Below are positions 46,660 to 57,836 of a stretch of 64,000 nucleotides of DNA, piece by piece (position 1 is the first letter of the stretch; the number at the start of each line of letters is the position of its first letter). The DNA is from Akkermansia muciniphila (GTDB lineage Bacteria; Verrucomicrobiota; Verrucomicrobiia; Verrucomicrobiales; Akkermansiaceae). The notes beneath the pieces are model-generated. The model was not told the origin of the DNA and ran no database searches. It worked only from the letters and a program-made list of their open reading frames with translations. The stretch spans positions 1 to 64,000 of the forward strand of contig CAMDCV010000002.1 of the NCBI GenBank assembly GCA_945890645.1, read 5' to 3'. The translations under genes were made by a program, and so were the position numbers.

Positions 46660-46689
46660 CTTTTAATAAATAACCGATAACTTACTATC

Positions 46690-47694
46690 ATGAAACTACA
46701 CAACGCCATGTGGCCTGGTCTCGTTGGAAAAGAGCCAGACACCGACCATCCGCCGATCTCGCTCGATCACATGTTAGAAATGACCGCCGCTGCTGAAGTG
46801 GATGGTCAGAAGTTCGACGGTGTCGATTTGTTCCTGTTCCACCCGCACACTGATCCGGATATTTCCGAAGACGATCTGAAAGCCATGGCCGACAAAATTG
46901 CCGCGAAAAATCTACGCGTCGGTTCCTTGGTGGCTCCCATCTGGCCGGGCACGGTCGGTGATTCCTCGATGGGCACCGATGAGCAACAGGCAAAGTTTTT
47001 GCTTTCGATCGAAAAAGCCTGCCGCATCGCGAAATTGTTCAATGAGCACGGCGTGCGTCAGTATGGCGTGATCCGCGTGGACTCCGCGGAATTTGGCGTG
47101 CAGAAATGGGCAGAGGATCCGGTGAAAAACACCGCGCGCATCGTCGATACCTTCCAAAAAGCTGCGAAGATCGCTGCTGACCACGGTGAACGCATCGCCG
47201 CCGAAGGAGAAATCTGCTGGGCGGGCATGCATTCATGGGAAGTGATGCTGCGCACGCTCGAAGGCGTGGGCATGCCCGGCACCTTTGGTTTCCAAGCCGA
47301 CCTTGCGCACACCTACCTTTACCTGATGGGCTACAACGCACCCGAGTCCGCTTTGTTGCAACCTGGCTACACCGACGAAGAATTTTGGCCAGCCTATGAA
47401 AAAATGGTCAGCGCCCTGCGTCCGTGGACCATCGATTTCCACGTTGCCCAAAACGACGGCACCGTACACGGCACTGGCTCGCACGAGAAAACGGGTCGTC
47501 ACTGCCAAGCCGATGATCCAAACGGCAAGCTCGACATCGCCAAGTGCTCCGCCGTGTGGCTGCAAGGTGCCGCCGAGCGTGGCATCCAGCACATCTGCTG
47601 GGACGGTTGCATGTTCCCGAATGCGGTCCTCGAAAACCCCGCCACTTGGAACACCATCCTCAAAGCGATGCTATCGGTGAAAAAGGCTCTCTAA
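46690..47694 (+). CDS. Sugar phosphate isomerase/epimerase (xylose-isomerase-like TIM barrel)
   Basis: 334 aa. A TIM-barrel of the AP-endonuclease-2 family: [16 protein letters not shown], the metal ligand Glu in [37 protein letters not shown] and HICWDGCMF. Members isomerise or epimerise sugars and some cleave 3-keto-glycosides made by Gfo/Idh/MocA enzymes. The neighbouring dehydrogenase makes such a pairing plausible here. The PIN toxin gene starts 16 nt after its stop. Confidence 0.8.
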   Translation: MKLHNAMWPGLVGKEPDTDHPPISLDHMLEMTAAAEVDGQKFDGVDLFLFHPHTDPDISEDDLKAMADKIAAKNLRVGSLVAPIWPGTVGDSSMGTDEQQAKFLLSIEKACRIAKLFNEHGVRQYGVIRVDSAEFGVQKWAEDPVKNTARIVDTFQKAAKIAADHGERIAAEGEICWAGMHSWEVMLRTLEGVGMPGTFGFQADLAHTYLYLMGYNAPESALLQPGYTDEEFWPAYEKMVSALRPWTIDFHVAQNDGTVHGTGSHEKTGRHCQADDPNGKLDIAKCSAVWLQGAAERGIQHICWDGCMFPNAVLENPATWNTILKAMLSVKKAL

Positions 47695-47710
47695 CATTTC
47701 CTGACAGACA

Positions 47711-48157
47711 TTGATCACTCTATACTTGGATACGTGCTGCTTGAATCGTCCTTTTGACGAGCCCTCGCAGTTTCGTGTTCGTGCTGAAGCGGCTGCCGTG
47801 CTAGAAATTCTGCAAGGCGTTGCGATGGGCGAGTATGGCATGATATCCAGTGCGATACTTGACTGGGAAGTTAGCAAAAATCCATATCCACACAAACAAT
47901 TCGAGATTCAGAAAATTCTGACACTCGCCACCAGCTACATCGATCAAGGAGTAAATATCACGACTCGAGCTAGGGCATTGTGTGCTCTTGGATTTCGATC
48001 CTATGATGCCTTACACTTGGCTTCTGCCGAAGAATCTGCTGCAAATTGCTTTTTGACGACTGATGATAAATTGCTTAAGCTCGCCGCGAAACATTCTGAG
48101 GACATTAATGTCCCCGTGATGAATCCGGTGCAGTGGATTTGGAACCAAATGACATGA
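47711..48157 (+). CDS. PIN-domain ribonuclease toxin (VapC-like)
   Basis: 148 aa from a TTG start. The PIN-domain acidic residues are visible: Asp in LYLDTCCLNRPFD, Glu in SAILDWEVSKNP, Asp in FRSYDALHLASAE and the FLTTDDKLLK pair. Such toxins cleave RNA with Mg/Mn. The stop overlaps the ATG of the next small gene (ATGA), giving toxin-before-antitoxin order. The pair sits inside the sugar cluster. Confidence 0.85.
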   Translation: MITLYLDTCCLNRPFDEPSQFRVRAEAAAVLEILQGVAMGEYGMISSAILDWEVSKNPYPHKQFEIQKILTLATSYIDQGVNITTRARALCALGFRSYDALHLASAEESAANCFLTTDDKLLKLAAKHSEDINVPVMNPVQWIWNQMT

Positions 48158-48360
48158 AAACGACTTTGCACGACATCAATGTAAAAGCTCAATCCATTCT
48201 CGCTAGAGAACTGGACCCGCTGGAGTATATTCAGTTTTTTCGCCAATACGAAATGGGCCAAGGCGACTACTCCAGAGATCGTGAAGCTCTACTCGGCGAT
48301 CCTAGCATTGATGAAATCATCGGAGAAATCCAAACGAAGCAAGCAAACAAACCATCGTAA
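48154..48360 (+). CDS. Small protein, probable antitoxin partner of the PIN toxin
   Basis: 68 aa from the ATG at 48154. The pattern [40 protein letters not shown] matches a family of small proteins often found directly next to PIN-domain genes in cyanobacteria and other phyla, with a GxGDYxxxR core. It has no obvious DNA-binding motif. The translational coupling supports an antitoxin role, which is inference. Confidence 0.65.
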   Translation: MKTTLHDINVKAQSILARELDPLEYIQFFRQYEMGQGDYSRDREALLGDPSIDEIIGEIQTKQANKPS

Positions 48361-48395
48361 TCTTTTCCCACTACTTTTACTCTATACAACACCTT

Positions 48396-49544
48396 ATGAA
48401 AAAACAATTGAACGTTGGCGTGATTGGTTACGGCTTTATGGGCCGCACTCACTCGAATGCCCTGTCCCAAGTCGGTCATTTCTTTGACACCGAATACCAA
48501 CCCGTGCGCAAGGCGATCTGCGGTCGCGATGAAGCCAAGGTGAAAGCCTTTGCGGAAAAGTGGGGCTACGAGTCCTATGAAACCGATTGGCGTAAAATGG
48601 TCGTGCGTCCGGACATTGATGCGATCGATATCTGCACGCCCAATGATTCGCACGCCGAGATCGCTCTCGAGTGCATCAAGAACGGCAAGATGATCCTGTG
48701 CGAAAAACCTCTCGCCCTCAACGGCGCGCAAGGCGAAGCCATGGTCGAGGCCGTCGAAGCCTCGGGCTTGCCGAACTTCGTGTGGTACAACTACCGTTTC
48801 CTTCCCGCCGTGACGCATGCAAAAAATATCGTCGAAGCCGGAGAACTCGGTCGCATTTTCCACTACCGCGCGAATTTCCTCCAAGACTGGACGATTTCTT
48901 CCGAACTGCCGCAAGGCGGTGCTGGCCTCTGGCGTCTCGACGCCGCTGCCGCTGGTTCGGGTGTGACAGGCGATTTGCTCGCGCATTGCATCGATACCGC
49001 GCGTTGGATCAATGGCAACATTGTTTCTGTCAGCGCGATGACCGAAACCTTCATCAAAGAGCGCGTCCACACCGCCACTGGTGAAAAAATGCCCGTCACC
49101 ATCGACGATGCCTGCGCCTTCCTCGCCCGATTCGAAAATGGTTCGTTGGCGATCTTCGAATCCACTCGCTACGCACGCGGTCACAAGGCGCTCTACACCT
49201 TCGAGATCAATGGCGAGCACAAGTCACTGGCTTGGGATCTGCATGATCTGAACCGTCTCGAATACTTCGATCACGGCGTGCCGAGCGATCGTCGTGGCTG
49301 GACCAGCATCCATTGCTCCGATGGCGACCAACCCTACGCGGGCAATTGGTGGGTTCCCGGTCTATGCCTCGGCTACGAGCACAGCTTTGTTCACGGACTG
49401 TATGAGTTCCTCAAGTCCTTGGAAAATCCCACCGCACCGAAAGCCTATCCGGACTTCCGCCACGCCCTCGGCACTCAGTATGTGTGCGATGCCGTGCTCG
49501 AATCCGCCAAGACCAAACAATGGGTCGAGGTCAAGCAGTCCTGA
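48396..49544 (+). CDS. Gfo/Idh/MocA-family dehydrogenase
   Basis: 382 aa. Rossmann [16 protein letters not shown] at the N-terminus, [14 protein letters not shown], the EKPLA signature with the catalytic-region Lys (about residue 102), [10 protein letters not shown] and [12 protein letters not shown] (His of the active site). Resembles myo-inositol/scyllo-inositol and glycoside 3-dehydrogenase members. Last gene of the sugar cluster; a strong terminator follows at 49566. Confidence 0.9.
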   Translation: MKKQLNVGVIGYGFMGRTHSNALSQVGHFFDTEYQPVRKAICGRDEAKVKAFAEKWGYESYETDWRKMVVRPDIDAIDICTPNDSHAEIALECIKNGKMILCEKPLALNGAQGEAMVEAVEASGLPNFVWYNYRFLPAVTHAKNIVEAGELGRIFHYRANFLQDWTISSELPQGGAGLWRLDAAAAGSGVTGDLLAHCIDTARWINGNIVSVSAMTETFIKERVHTATGEKMPVTIDDACAFLARFENGSLAIFESTRYARGHKALYTFEINGEHKSLAWDLHDLNRLEYFDHGVPSDRRGWTSIHCSDGDQPYAGNWWVPGLCLGYEHSFVHGLYEFLKSLENPTAPKAYPDFRHALGTQYVCDAVLESAKTKQWVEVKQS

Positions 49545-49565
49545 TTTCAGTAACATTCCCACAAG

Positions 49566-49599
49566 CGGGCGATGGGCAAAATCCCATCGCCCGTTTTTT
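49566..49599 (+). terminator. Strong terminator ending the sugar cluster
   Basis: Perfect 11-bp stem CGGGCGATGGG/CCCATCGCCCG, loop CAAAAT, then TTTTTT. Confidence 0.95.
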
Positions 49600-49774
49600 G
49601 CGTTTTCGCGTCACAATTTGGGGGAAAGTCCAGCATAATCGGCAAAACAACAAAGATCATCCTTGCCTTTTCTCTCAGTTCCGTGCTAGGTTCGTCATCC
49701 GATGTGCTGTCCGATGGGACATTGCCTATGATTTCTCGGATGAAATGGAGTAGGGGCATCGTCTCAAATTGATT

Positions 49775-51436
<1,662 letters not shown>

Positions 51437-51453
51437 GTTGTTGATTTTAAAAA

Positions 51454-51488
51454 AAACAGGGGCGCTTTTCGAAGTGCCCCTGTTTTCG
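51454..51488. terminator. Bidirectional terminator between the helicase and the PhyH-like gene
   Basis: A 12-bp stem (ACAGGGGCGCTT / AAGTGCCCCTGT, one G-T pair), flanked by an A-run on the left and a T-run on the right, so it works for both converging genes. Confidence 0.88.
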
Positions 51489-51508
51489 TTTAGCGAGTGG
51501 GCTGTTGC

Positions 51509-52180
51509 CTATGCTAACTTTTCAAACCAACTAAGTTTGGGATCAAGATCGTCTGGCCTAGCGTACTCGAGGTGAATCACTCGGCGTCTTGCTGGCTCTA
51601 ATGAACGTTGTGAAGCATGAAGTAGCAGGGGTGACATCAAAACGGCATCGCCAGCCATGCATTCACATGTAATTGCATTTTCTTTATCGTTCGCGGTAAT
51701 CGAATCGGCGGAGATTTTTCCTCTCAAGTTACTGCGGGGGATGACGCGTAACGCACCATTGGCGGCAGGAGTGTCATCAAGGTGCAATCGAATCGTGACC
51801 ATATGATGCAGCAGTGCAATGGGTGGTTGCACGTGCGGAACGCCGTCTTTGTGCGACCAAGGTCCGTAGCCGGGAACATCATGCTCTTCCGAGACGGCGA
51901 TGGTGATATCTTGATGCCAAGGCACAGGCCAATTTTCCTCAGGCGTTTTATCAAACAATATGCTACGAACGGGCCTGAGACCCTCCGGCAAATGCGATAG
52001 AATCATATTCGACTCGCTAAGCTTATCGAAGATCTCAGAACGGCTTCGCAAATGACGAACGCAAACTGAGCCGGCAGAGATCGCTACTCGTTCTGCTTCT
52101 TCACGCAATGCTGCTAGCTGCGTCTCACTGAGAATACCGCGAATGATCTCAAATCCCTCAGTGGTAAAAGAGCTAGTCAT
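51509..52180 (-). CDS. Phytanoyl-CoA dioxygenase (PhyH)-family protein
   Basis: 223 aa. Fe(II)/2-oxoglutarate oxygenase fold with the facial triad: His and Asp in VPWHQDITIA (about 89-92), and the distal His in LLLHASQRS followed by the 2-OG-binding Arg (ARRRVIHLEY). HLDDTPAANGALRVIPRSN is the typical PhyH strand pair. The substrate is not readable; members hydroxylate lipids, antibiotics or small metabolites. Encoded downstream of speA on the same strand. Confidence 0.85.
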   Translation of the reverse strand: MTSSFTTEGFEIIRGILSETQLAALREEAERVAISAGSVCVRHLRSRSEIFDKLSESNMILSHLPEGLRPVRSILFDKTPEENWPVPWHQDITIAVSEEHDVPGYGPWSHKDGVPHVQPPIALLHHMVTIRLHLDDTPAANGALRVIPRSNLRGKISADSITANDKENAITCECMAGDAVLMSPLLLHASQRSLEPARRRVIHLEYARPDDLDPKLSWFEKLA

Positions 52181-52251
52181 AGCCTAAACGATTTAGAGAT
52201 GAGACCCTGCGGCATACGAGTTGCATGCCGCTATAAAAAACCCAGAAATGG

Positions 52252-54213
52252 TTAACTCTCAAAGTAAGTATACCCACTGAGGCCATCGCGGAAGAGGTCC
52301 ATCACTTCGCGACGCTCGCGAGGGGAAATGTTGCCTTTGCTCACGGCTTGCTCTGCGAAGCTGCGGAAGCGGCTGACGAGTTCCTTGGTATCGTATTCTA
52401 CGTAGCTCAGTACGTCGGCTACGGTGTCGCCTTCGACTTCGTGCGTGTAAACGGGCTTGCCGTTTTCCATATGAACGCCAACTACGTGGGTATCACCTAA
52501 CAGATTGTGGAGGTCGCCCAAGGTTTCTTGGTAGGCGCCGACGAGGAACACGGCAACGTAATAAGGAGTGCCGGGCTTGAACTCGTGGAGTGGGAGAATT
52601 TTCGCGACGTCTTCACGATCGATGAAGCGATCGATCTTGCCATCGCAGTCGCAGGTGATGTCCGCCAGTACGGCGCGGTGGCGTGGGCGTTCATCGAGTC
52701 GATGAATCGGCATGACGGGGAACAACTGATCAATGGCCCAGGAGTCGGGGAGGCTTTGGAACAGACTGAAATTGCCATAATAGAAGTCCGTGAGCGAGCT
52801 GGAGAGTTCGCGCAGGTCCTCGGGGATGTCATCCATTTCGGTGAGCAATTTCGAGACGCGGGTGAGGATGTGCCATGACCAAGCCTCGCCGAGACCGCGC
52901 TCGCGCAGGGTGGCGTTGCCATGGAAAAACTGTGCACGCAATTGGTCTCGGTAGTAGAGCGCATCGTTCACGCACTCTTGGAGATTTTTTTTGCACAACA
53001 CACGATTGACCTCGATGAGGTTCTTCAATTGGTCGTGCGGATTTTCTGGCGTGGCGGGTTCATCATCGGACGACTGCACGCTGGTGACGTCGAGGATGTT
53101 GAAAACTAGCACCGAGTAGTAAGAAACCACGGCGCGACCAGACTCGGAAATGATGTTCGGATGGGCGATGTTCTGCTTTTGGCAAATGCTCGAGATCACC
53201 TCGATGATGTCGGCACAATATTCGGAGATTGAGTAGTTGCACGACGAGGTGAAGTTCGTGTGGGAACCATCATAATCGACGGCAAGACCGCCGCCGATAT
53301 CGAGAATGCCCATCGGTGCGCCTTCGCGAACGAGGTCGCAGTACATGCGCACCGCTTCCGTAGCACCTTCGCGAATCGAGGCGATGTTCGGAATCTGCGA
53401 GCCTTGGTGGTAGTGAAGCATTTTGAGGCAATCGAGATAGCCGTAGTCCTTGAGCCTATCGACGACTTCGATGATCTGTGCCGCATTGAGACCGAAAACT
53501 GATTTATCGCCGGCGGATTCCTGCCAATGCCCGGAGCCGCGTGTAGCGAGCCGGACACGAACGCCGAGGTTTGGTCGGACACCGAGAGCTTTCGAGCGCG
53601 AAATGATCGAGTGAAGTTCACTGGGCATTTCCAACACGAGGATGACGCGCAGGCCCATTTTTTGCGCATGGAGGGCGAGGTCGATGAATTCTTCGTCCTT
53701 GTAGCCATTGCAAATGATATAGGCTTCCGGATCGTGCATGTGGGCCAGAGCGGCGATCAGCTCCGGCTTTGAGCCTGCTTCGAGGCCGTAGTGGTATTGT
53801 TTGCCGAACTCGGTGATTTCCTCGATGACTTGGCGTTGTTGATTGACCTTGATCGGATACACACCACGATAGGAACCTTGGTAATTCAGATCCTTGATGG
53901 CCTTTTGGAACGAGTTATTCAGTTCGGCGATGCGCGAGTGCAAGAGATCGCGGAAGCGCAGAAGGACTGGTAGTTGCGTGCCACGGTCGGCAAGACCATC
54001 AACGATGTTTTTCAGGCTGATGTCGTACGTTTCATCATCCTCGGTGAGTCGCACCGTAGTTTCACCCTGACGCGAAATGTGGAAATAACCATGACCCCAA
54101 TCGTCGATTCCGTAGAGGTCGGCGGATTTGCTCGTGGACCAACCTTTTTGAGATTTGCTGGTGATCGGAGCGGGGGTGGATTTTTTTTTCTTTTTAGTAG
54201 GGCTGGTGGGCAT
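52252..54213 (-). CDS. speA: Biosynthetic arginine decarboxylase
   Basis: 653 aa from the ATG at 54213 (MPTSPTKKKKK). PLP-dependent, alanine-racemase-fold enzyme making agmatine for polyamines. The PLP lysine is in YRGVYPIKVNQQRQVIEEI, followed by YGLEAGSKPEL, LGVRVRLATRGSGHWQES, MLHYHQGSQIPN, DIGGGLAVDYDGS and the C-terminal ITCDCDGKIDRF. The order and length fit SpeA rather than ornithine or diaminopimelate decarboxylase. A Lys-rich N-terminal tail of about 35 residues precedes the core. Confidence 0.95.
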   Translation of the reverse strand: MPTSPTKKKKKSTPAPITSKSQKGWSTSKSADLYGIDDWGHGYFHISRQGETTVRLTEDDETYDISLKNIVDGLADRGTQLPVLLRFRDLLHSRIAELNNSFQKAIKDLNYQGSYRGVYPIKVNQQRQVIEEITEFGKQYHYGLEAGSKPELIAALAHMHDPEAYIICNGYKDEEFIDLALHAQKMGLRVILVLEMPSELHSIISRSKALGVRPNLGVRVRLATRGSGHWQESAGDKSVFGLNAAQIIEVVDRLKDYGYLDCLKMLHYHQGSQIPNIASIREGATEAVRMYCDLVREGAPMGILDIGGGLAVDYDGSHTNFTSSCNYSISEYCADIIEVISSICQKQNIAHPNIISESGRAVVSYYSVLVFNILDVTSVQSSDDEPATPENPHDQLKNLIEVNRVLCKKNLQECVNDALYYRDQLRAQFFHGNATLRERGLGEAWSWHILTRVSKLLTEMDDIPEDLRELSSSLTDFYYGNFSLFQSLPDSWAIDQLFPVMPIHRLDERPRHRAVLADITCDCDGKIDRFIDREDVAKILPLHEFKPGTPYYVAVFLVGAYQETLGDLHNLLGDTHVVGVHMENGKPVYTHEVEGDTVADVLSYVEYDTKELVSRFRSFAEQAVSKGNISPRERREVMDLFRDGLSGYTYFES

Positions 54214-54309
54214 GTACGAAGAGAGGTGGAAGAGCGGATGTATCAGGCAGGAATGCCAAAATGGCAAAGAAAATCGGTCAAAAAGTGAATAATTTTGCTC
54301 TTACGTCAC

Positions 54310-54936
54310 TTACTCACTTGGGGGTGTCACCGGTATAGCGGGAGTCTCTGGTTTACCTTTTTCCGACATGGATTTCAGCAATGTCTGATGGGTTTCCTTT
54401 TGATGGCGAACTGACAAGCCGATGTAAAATGCCAATGCGGCTAGAATGACAAAAACAATAAACGCCAAAAAGGTGTGCGCAGGATTCGCCGAAGCAAGCA
54501 CGGCTTGTGGAGCGACAGACTTGCGGAGAGGTTCACGTACGAGCTCACGCTCCGGTTTTTTCGCGGGTTCTTTTACCGGTTCCTCAGCGATGATCTTCGA
54601 TTCTGTCGGAGGCTTTTCCCTGGCGAGAGCTTCCTTTTCCTCATCGGTGAGCGAGAAATCAAACGATACATCGCCGAGTTTCACCGTGATGCCATCGCGC
54701 AGTGTCACGATGGGCATGCGATTGCCGTCGAGCTTCGTGCCGTTCGTAGACTCGAGGTCGCGGATTTGATAGCCTCCAGGGATGCGTTCCATCACTGCGT
54801 GATGCACTGAGATCGAACCGCAGTTGATGGCGATGTCGTTATCCGACCCTCGCCCCATTTTAACGGCTTGGCGGTCCAATTGGAAACGGTAGGGTTGTGG
54901 AGTTTGGTCCGTGACGGTAATGATGACGCGTGGCAT
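54310..54936 (-). CDS. FHA-domain membrane protein
   Basis: 208 aa. N-terminal forkhead-associated domain (about 20-95): VKMGRGSDNDIAI, SVHHAVMERIPGGYQIRDLESTNGTKLDGNRM, the phosphothreonine-binding signature. Then a charged KEPAKKPERELVREP linker, one membrane helix (about 158-178) and a short Pro-rich tail. The FHA domain would face the cytoplasm if the N-terminus is inside. It implies a Ser/Thr kinase partner, which is not seen in the window. Confidence 0.88.
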   Translation of the reverse strand: MPRVIITVTDQTPQPYRFQLDRQAVKMGRGSDNDIAINCGSISVHHAVMERIPGGYQIRDLESTNGTKLDGNRMPIVTLRDGITVKLGDVSFDFSLTDEEKEALAREKPPTESKIIAEEPVKEPAKKPERELVREPLRKSVAPQAVLASANPAHTFLAFIVFVILAALAFYIGLSVRHQKETHQTLLKSMSEKGKPETPAIPVTPPSE

Positions 54937-55064
54937 ACGATAGATACGTTTGGTTTCGTCGCTTTATAGCGGAATTATTCGAGAAAGGTAAATCGGAATC
55001 TTACAAACAGACAAAATCTTTTTTGCGGCTCCGAAGGCATTTGCATAAGGCAATCACACCATCG

Positions 55065-55784
55065 TTAGGGCAATTTCCACTTGTCGCGGTAGGCTTGGTA
55101 TTCCGCTGCGGGAAGGATAACGTAGAGGGGGTGTTGGGTGGGATCGATGGCGGCGATCAAGCCACGCAGTCGCGCTTCTTCCATGGTGGTGCAGCCGGCG
55201 GTGGCGGAGGCTCCTCCGTTGCGCCAGATGTGAAAAAAGATCGAGCTGCCTGCGCCTTTGGCTACCGTAGGTGGCGCGTTATGGGCGATGAATAGCTTTA
55301 GTTTGTGCGCGTTGTCGTTTTGTTTCATCTGCTGCTTTTTTTCCCATGCCGTGCTGGGCTCGTGCGGCAGGATGACGTGCTGATTGTAGGAGGGCGAGGC
55401 GGGGTCTTCGACCCACAGGTCGCGCGGGGTGACTTGGCGATAGGGAAGTCGGTCGTGCTTGCGAATGGCGGCTTCATAGCCCCAAGCGCCACCGATGCGA
55501 AATACACCGGCGGGTGTGCGACCATCGCCTTCGGCCTTGATGTTGGCTTTAGCGGGCAGGGGATGAAGGCCGAGTCCCCAGATGAGGCCATTTTTTCCGA
55601 GTCGACCATTCCACGCTGCGCCGACTTTTTGCCACTGCTTGCCGGATTTTTGATAGAGTTGCATACTCACATGAGAGGAATTCCAATCCTTGGCAACTCC
55701 CACTAAGCATTGAGTCGATTGTTTCGGCAATTCGAATGCATGGCATAGCGAAGGAATGAGGCACAATAGTATCAAACGAATCAT
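55065..55784 (-). CDS. L,D-transpeptidase (YkuD)-family protein
   Basis: 239 aa with a signal peptide (MIRLILLCLIPSLCHA|F). The catalytic signature is HIWRNGGASATAGCTTM (about residues 192-208), i.e. HxxxxxxxxTxGCxxM with the active Cys. DGRTPAGVFRIGGAWGYE is the usual upstream strand. These enzymes form 3-3 peptidoglycan crosslinks or attach proteins; periplasmic. Notable beside the PBP with a degraded transpeptidase domain in the same window. Confidence 0.87.
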   Translation of the reverse strand: MIRLILLCLIPSLCHAFELPKQSTQCLVGVAKDWNSSHVSMQLYQKSGKQWQKVGAAWNGRLGKNGLIWGLGLHPLPAKANIKAEGDGRTPAGVFRIGGAWGYEAAIRKHDRLPYRQVTPRDLWVEDPASPSYNQHVILPHEPSTAWEKKQQMKQNDNAHKLKLFIAHNAPPTVAKGAGSSIFFHIWRNGGASATAGCTTMEEARLRGLIAAIDPTQHPLYVILPAAEYQAYRDKWKLP

Positions 55785-55872
55785 GGTTGGATCATACGAT
55801 CATCGGGAAAAAAAGCAATGATGCTATGATGTGTGGATTTTCAGAAGGCCGTTTCGTGATTCTATTCGAGGA

Positions 55873-55901
55873 TTGACACATTTCTAAGGGACATTTATCA
55901 C
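55873..55901 (+). promoter_or_regulatory. Candidate sigma-70 promoter of the pyruvyltransferase gene
   Basis: TTGACA, a 17-nt spacer and TATCAC, about 60 nt before the ATG at 55964. Confidence 0.4.
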
Positions 55902-55963
55902 TCCCCGCGTCACCGACTTGATTCGTCACACGGCACTGCGCCATTCTATTCGCCGATTTTCCC

Positions 55964-57121
55964 ATGAGTAACCAGAGCCATGAATCCTCCAGCGAGCGAA
56001 TCGCGATTCTGTTCGGTAATTTGAAAGGGAATTTGGGGGATTTTGCGATATTGCAAGCGATGATTCATCAGATCACGTTGGCGTATCCGGGGCGAGGCAT
56101 TGACGTTTACGCGCATCCGCTTGTGCCGATTGATGCCATGCGTTTGGCGGGATTCCGGCGATTCAATGGCGACGTGAATTTTCCTGGTACGACTTATTAC
56201 AAAGCGGCCACTTCGTTTGAAAAGTTGCTTTTATCATCGTTTCTCCGTCGGCGGATTCAGCCACGTATGATCGAATCGTTGGCGAAGCAGGCGGAGTCGT
56301 CGTTTGCCTCGTTCGCGGCGTATGAAGCGATCTTTTTCGCTGGTGGCGATCAATGGAGTGGCAAAGAGTTAGGTTTGGCGATGTTTGGCACCTTGATGGC
56401 ATTGCAACGCATCAATCCGAATCTCTACTCGTTTCCGTTTTCACTGAAGGCGAGCATTGTCGGTCTGTATCCACCAGGTTTATTAAAATCGTATTTCTCA
56501 CGATTGAGGCAGCCGGTGATCGTGCGGGATAGTCTAACGAAAAAGATCATGGACGATCTTGGCGTGACCTGCGTGCATGGCGCGGATTGTGTGTTCTCGC
56601 TGCCTGATGCCGTGGCAGAGGTTGAGCCCGCTGCCGCAAGAGCGCGTGAGCGGGTGCTTTTCGTCGTCAAGGGCCAAGAAGAGATCCTCGCCACTGCCAT
56701 TGAGCGATTGTTAGCGCAATCCGTTAAGATCGAGTTGCTTTCGACATGCCCTCAGGAAGATGACCGCATTTTTCAACCGCTAGCGAAGCGATTTTCGATT
56801 CCTTATCATACGCCTGCGACGTGGCAGGGGGTGATTGCCGAATTTCGTGCCAGTAGTCTGATTGTCACCAATCGATTGCACGGTTTGATACTTGGTTCCA
56901 TCGCGCGAGTGCCATTGCTTCCCGTGACGGATCGCAAAAAATCGTTAGCCTTCGCTCGTGATGCCGATATGCCCCATCATGTGAAAGCTGCCACTGATGT
57001 GACCAGGGACTTGCTGGAAAATGCGTTATCGGATAAAGAACTGGTGCTTCGACAAATGCGCGCCTATCAAGAGCTTTGCCGAGCCCAACCGAACTCTCCC
57101 GTCACCCCGACCGTGTTATGA
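55964..57121 (+). CDS. Polysaccharide pyruvyl transferase-family protein
   Basis: 385 aa. Family landmarks are GNLKGNLGDFAILQAM near the N-terminus, AIFFAGGDQWSG, VIVRDSLTKKIMDDLGV and the C-terminal VTNRLHGLILGSIARVPLLPV. Members transfer pyruvate from PEP to glycan sugars or act as related glycosyltransferase-like enzymes. It heads a three-gene plus-strand operon (methyltransferase overlaps by ATGA). Context supports a surface-glycan role. Confidence 0.82.
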   Translation: MSNQSHESSSERIAILFGNLKGNLGDFAILQAMIHQITLAYPGRGIDVYAHPLVPIDAMRLAGFRRFNGDVNFPGTTYYKAATSFEKLLLSSFLRRRIQPRMIESLAKQAESSFASFAAYEAIFFAGGDQWSGKELGLAMFGTLMALQRINPNLYSFPFSLKASIVGLYPPGLLKSYFSRLRQPVIVRDSLTKKIMDDLGVTCVHGADCVFSLPDAVAEVEPAAARARERVLFVVKGQEEILATAIERLLAQSVKIELLSTCPQEDDRIFQPLAKRFSIPYHTPATWQGVIAEFRASSLIVTNRLHGLILGSIARVPLLPVTDRKKSLAFARDADMPHHVKAATDVTRDLLENALSDKELVLRQMRAYQELCRAQPNSPVTPTVL

Positions 57122-57834
57122 ACTGTCCCGTCTGTGAATGCCCGAAACACGCATCGATCGCCACCAAAAATGGCTATGCGATTCATCGCTGTGAAGAGTG
57201 CAGCGTTCTTTTCATTCATCCTTTTCCTTCCGCGCAAGAGTTGTTTGATTTTTACAACAACTACCACAAGTCCAAGCAGTACAAGGACAAGATGCAATCG
57301 AAAATCAAAAGGGCGCGCAGCCGTATTGCTTCGTTGCGACGTAGTGGCGATCTTGCGTTTCTGGATGTCGGTTGCAATCTCGGTTTTGCGACTGAGGCAG
57401 GGCGCATGCTGGGCTACCGCGCGACCGGAATCGATGTCGATGCCGATGCCGTGGAGCGTGCTCAAAAGCATTTTCCTGGAGCATCGTTTCGCGCCGTGGG
57501 GATCGAAGTGCTCGCGGCCGAAGGGCAAAAATTCGACGTGATTTATTGCAGTGAAGTCATTGAGCATTTGGTGAATCCGTATGAATTTCTGTGTTCGATC
57601 CGCGCCGTTATGGCGGAGGATGCCGTATTATTTCTCACCACACCCGACGTGGGCCACTTCTCATTGCCGAAGAAGATCGATAAACTGGTCGAGTGGACAA
57701 CCTTCCGTCCACCTGAGCATTTGATTTATTTCGATAAACATTCCCTTGGGCTTCTGTTTAAGCGCGCAGGCTTTGATTCGGCGAAATTTCGTTTCGGCTT
57801 CAAGCCTACGCTCAAAGTCGTTGCAAAACCGTAA
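57118..57834 (+). CDS. Class I SAM methyltransferase with N-terminal zinc ribbon
   Basis: 238 aa from the ATG at 57118, coupled by an ATGA overlap to the pyruvyltransferase. N-terminal CPVC...CEEC zinc-binding knuckles, then the SAM core: FLDVGCNLGFATEAGRMLGYRATGIDVDADAVERA (motif I and acidic post-I) and FDVIYCSEVIEHLVNPYEFL. This design is common in methyltransferases of capsule and O-antigen clusters. Confidence 0.87.
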   Translation: MNCPVCECPKHASIATKNGYAIHRCEECSVLFIHPFPSAQELFDFYNNYHKSKQYKDKMQSKIKRARSRIASLRRSGDLAFLDVGCNLGFATEAGRMLGYRATGIDVDADAVERAQKHFPGASFRAVGIEVLAAEGQKFDVIYCSEVIEHLVNPYEFLCSIRAVMAEDAVLFLTTPDVGHFSLPKKIDKLVEWTTFRPPEHLIYFDKHSLGLLFKRAGFDSAKFRFGFKPTLKVVAKP

Positions 57835-57836
57835 CA

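Noticed and set aside
48267-49220. 317-codon minus-strand ORF opposite the Gfo/Idh/MocA gene
   Set aside because: Shadow ORF; the plus-strand dehydrogenase is clear.
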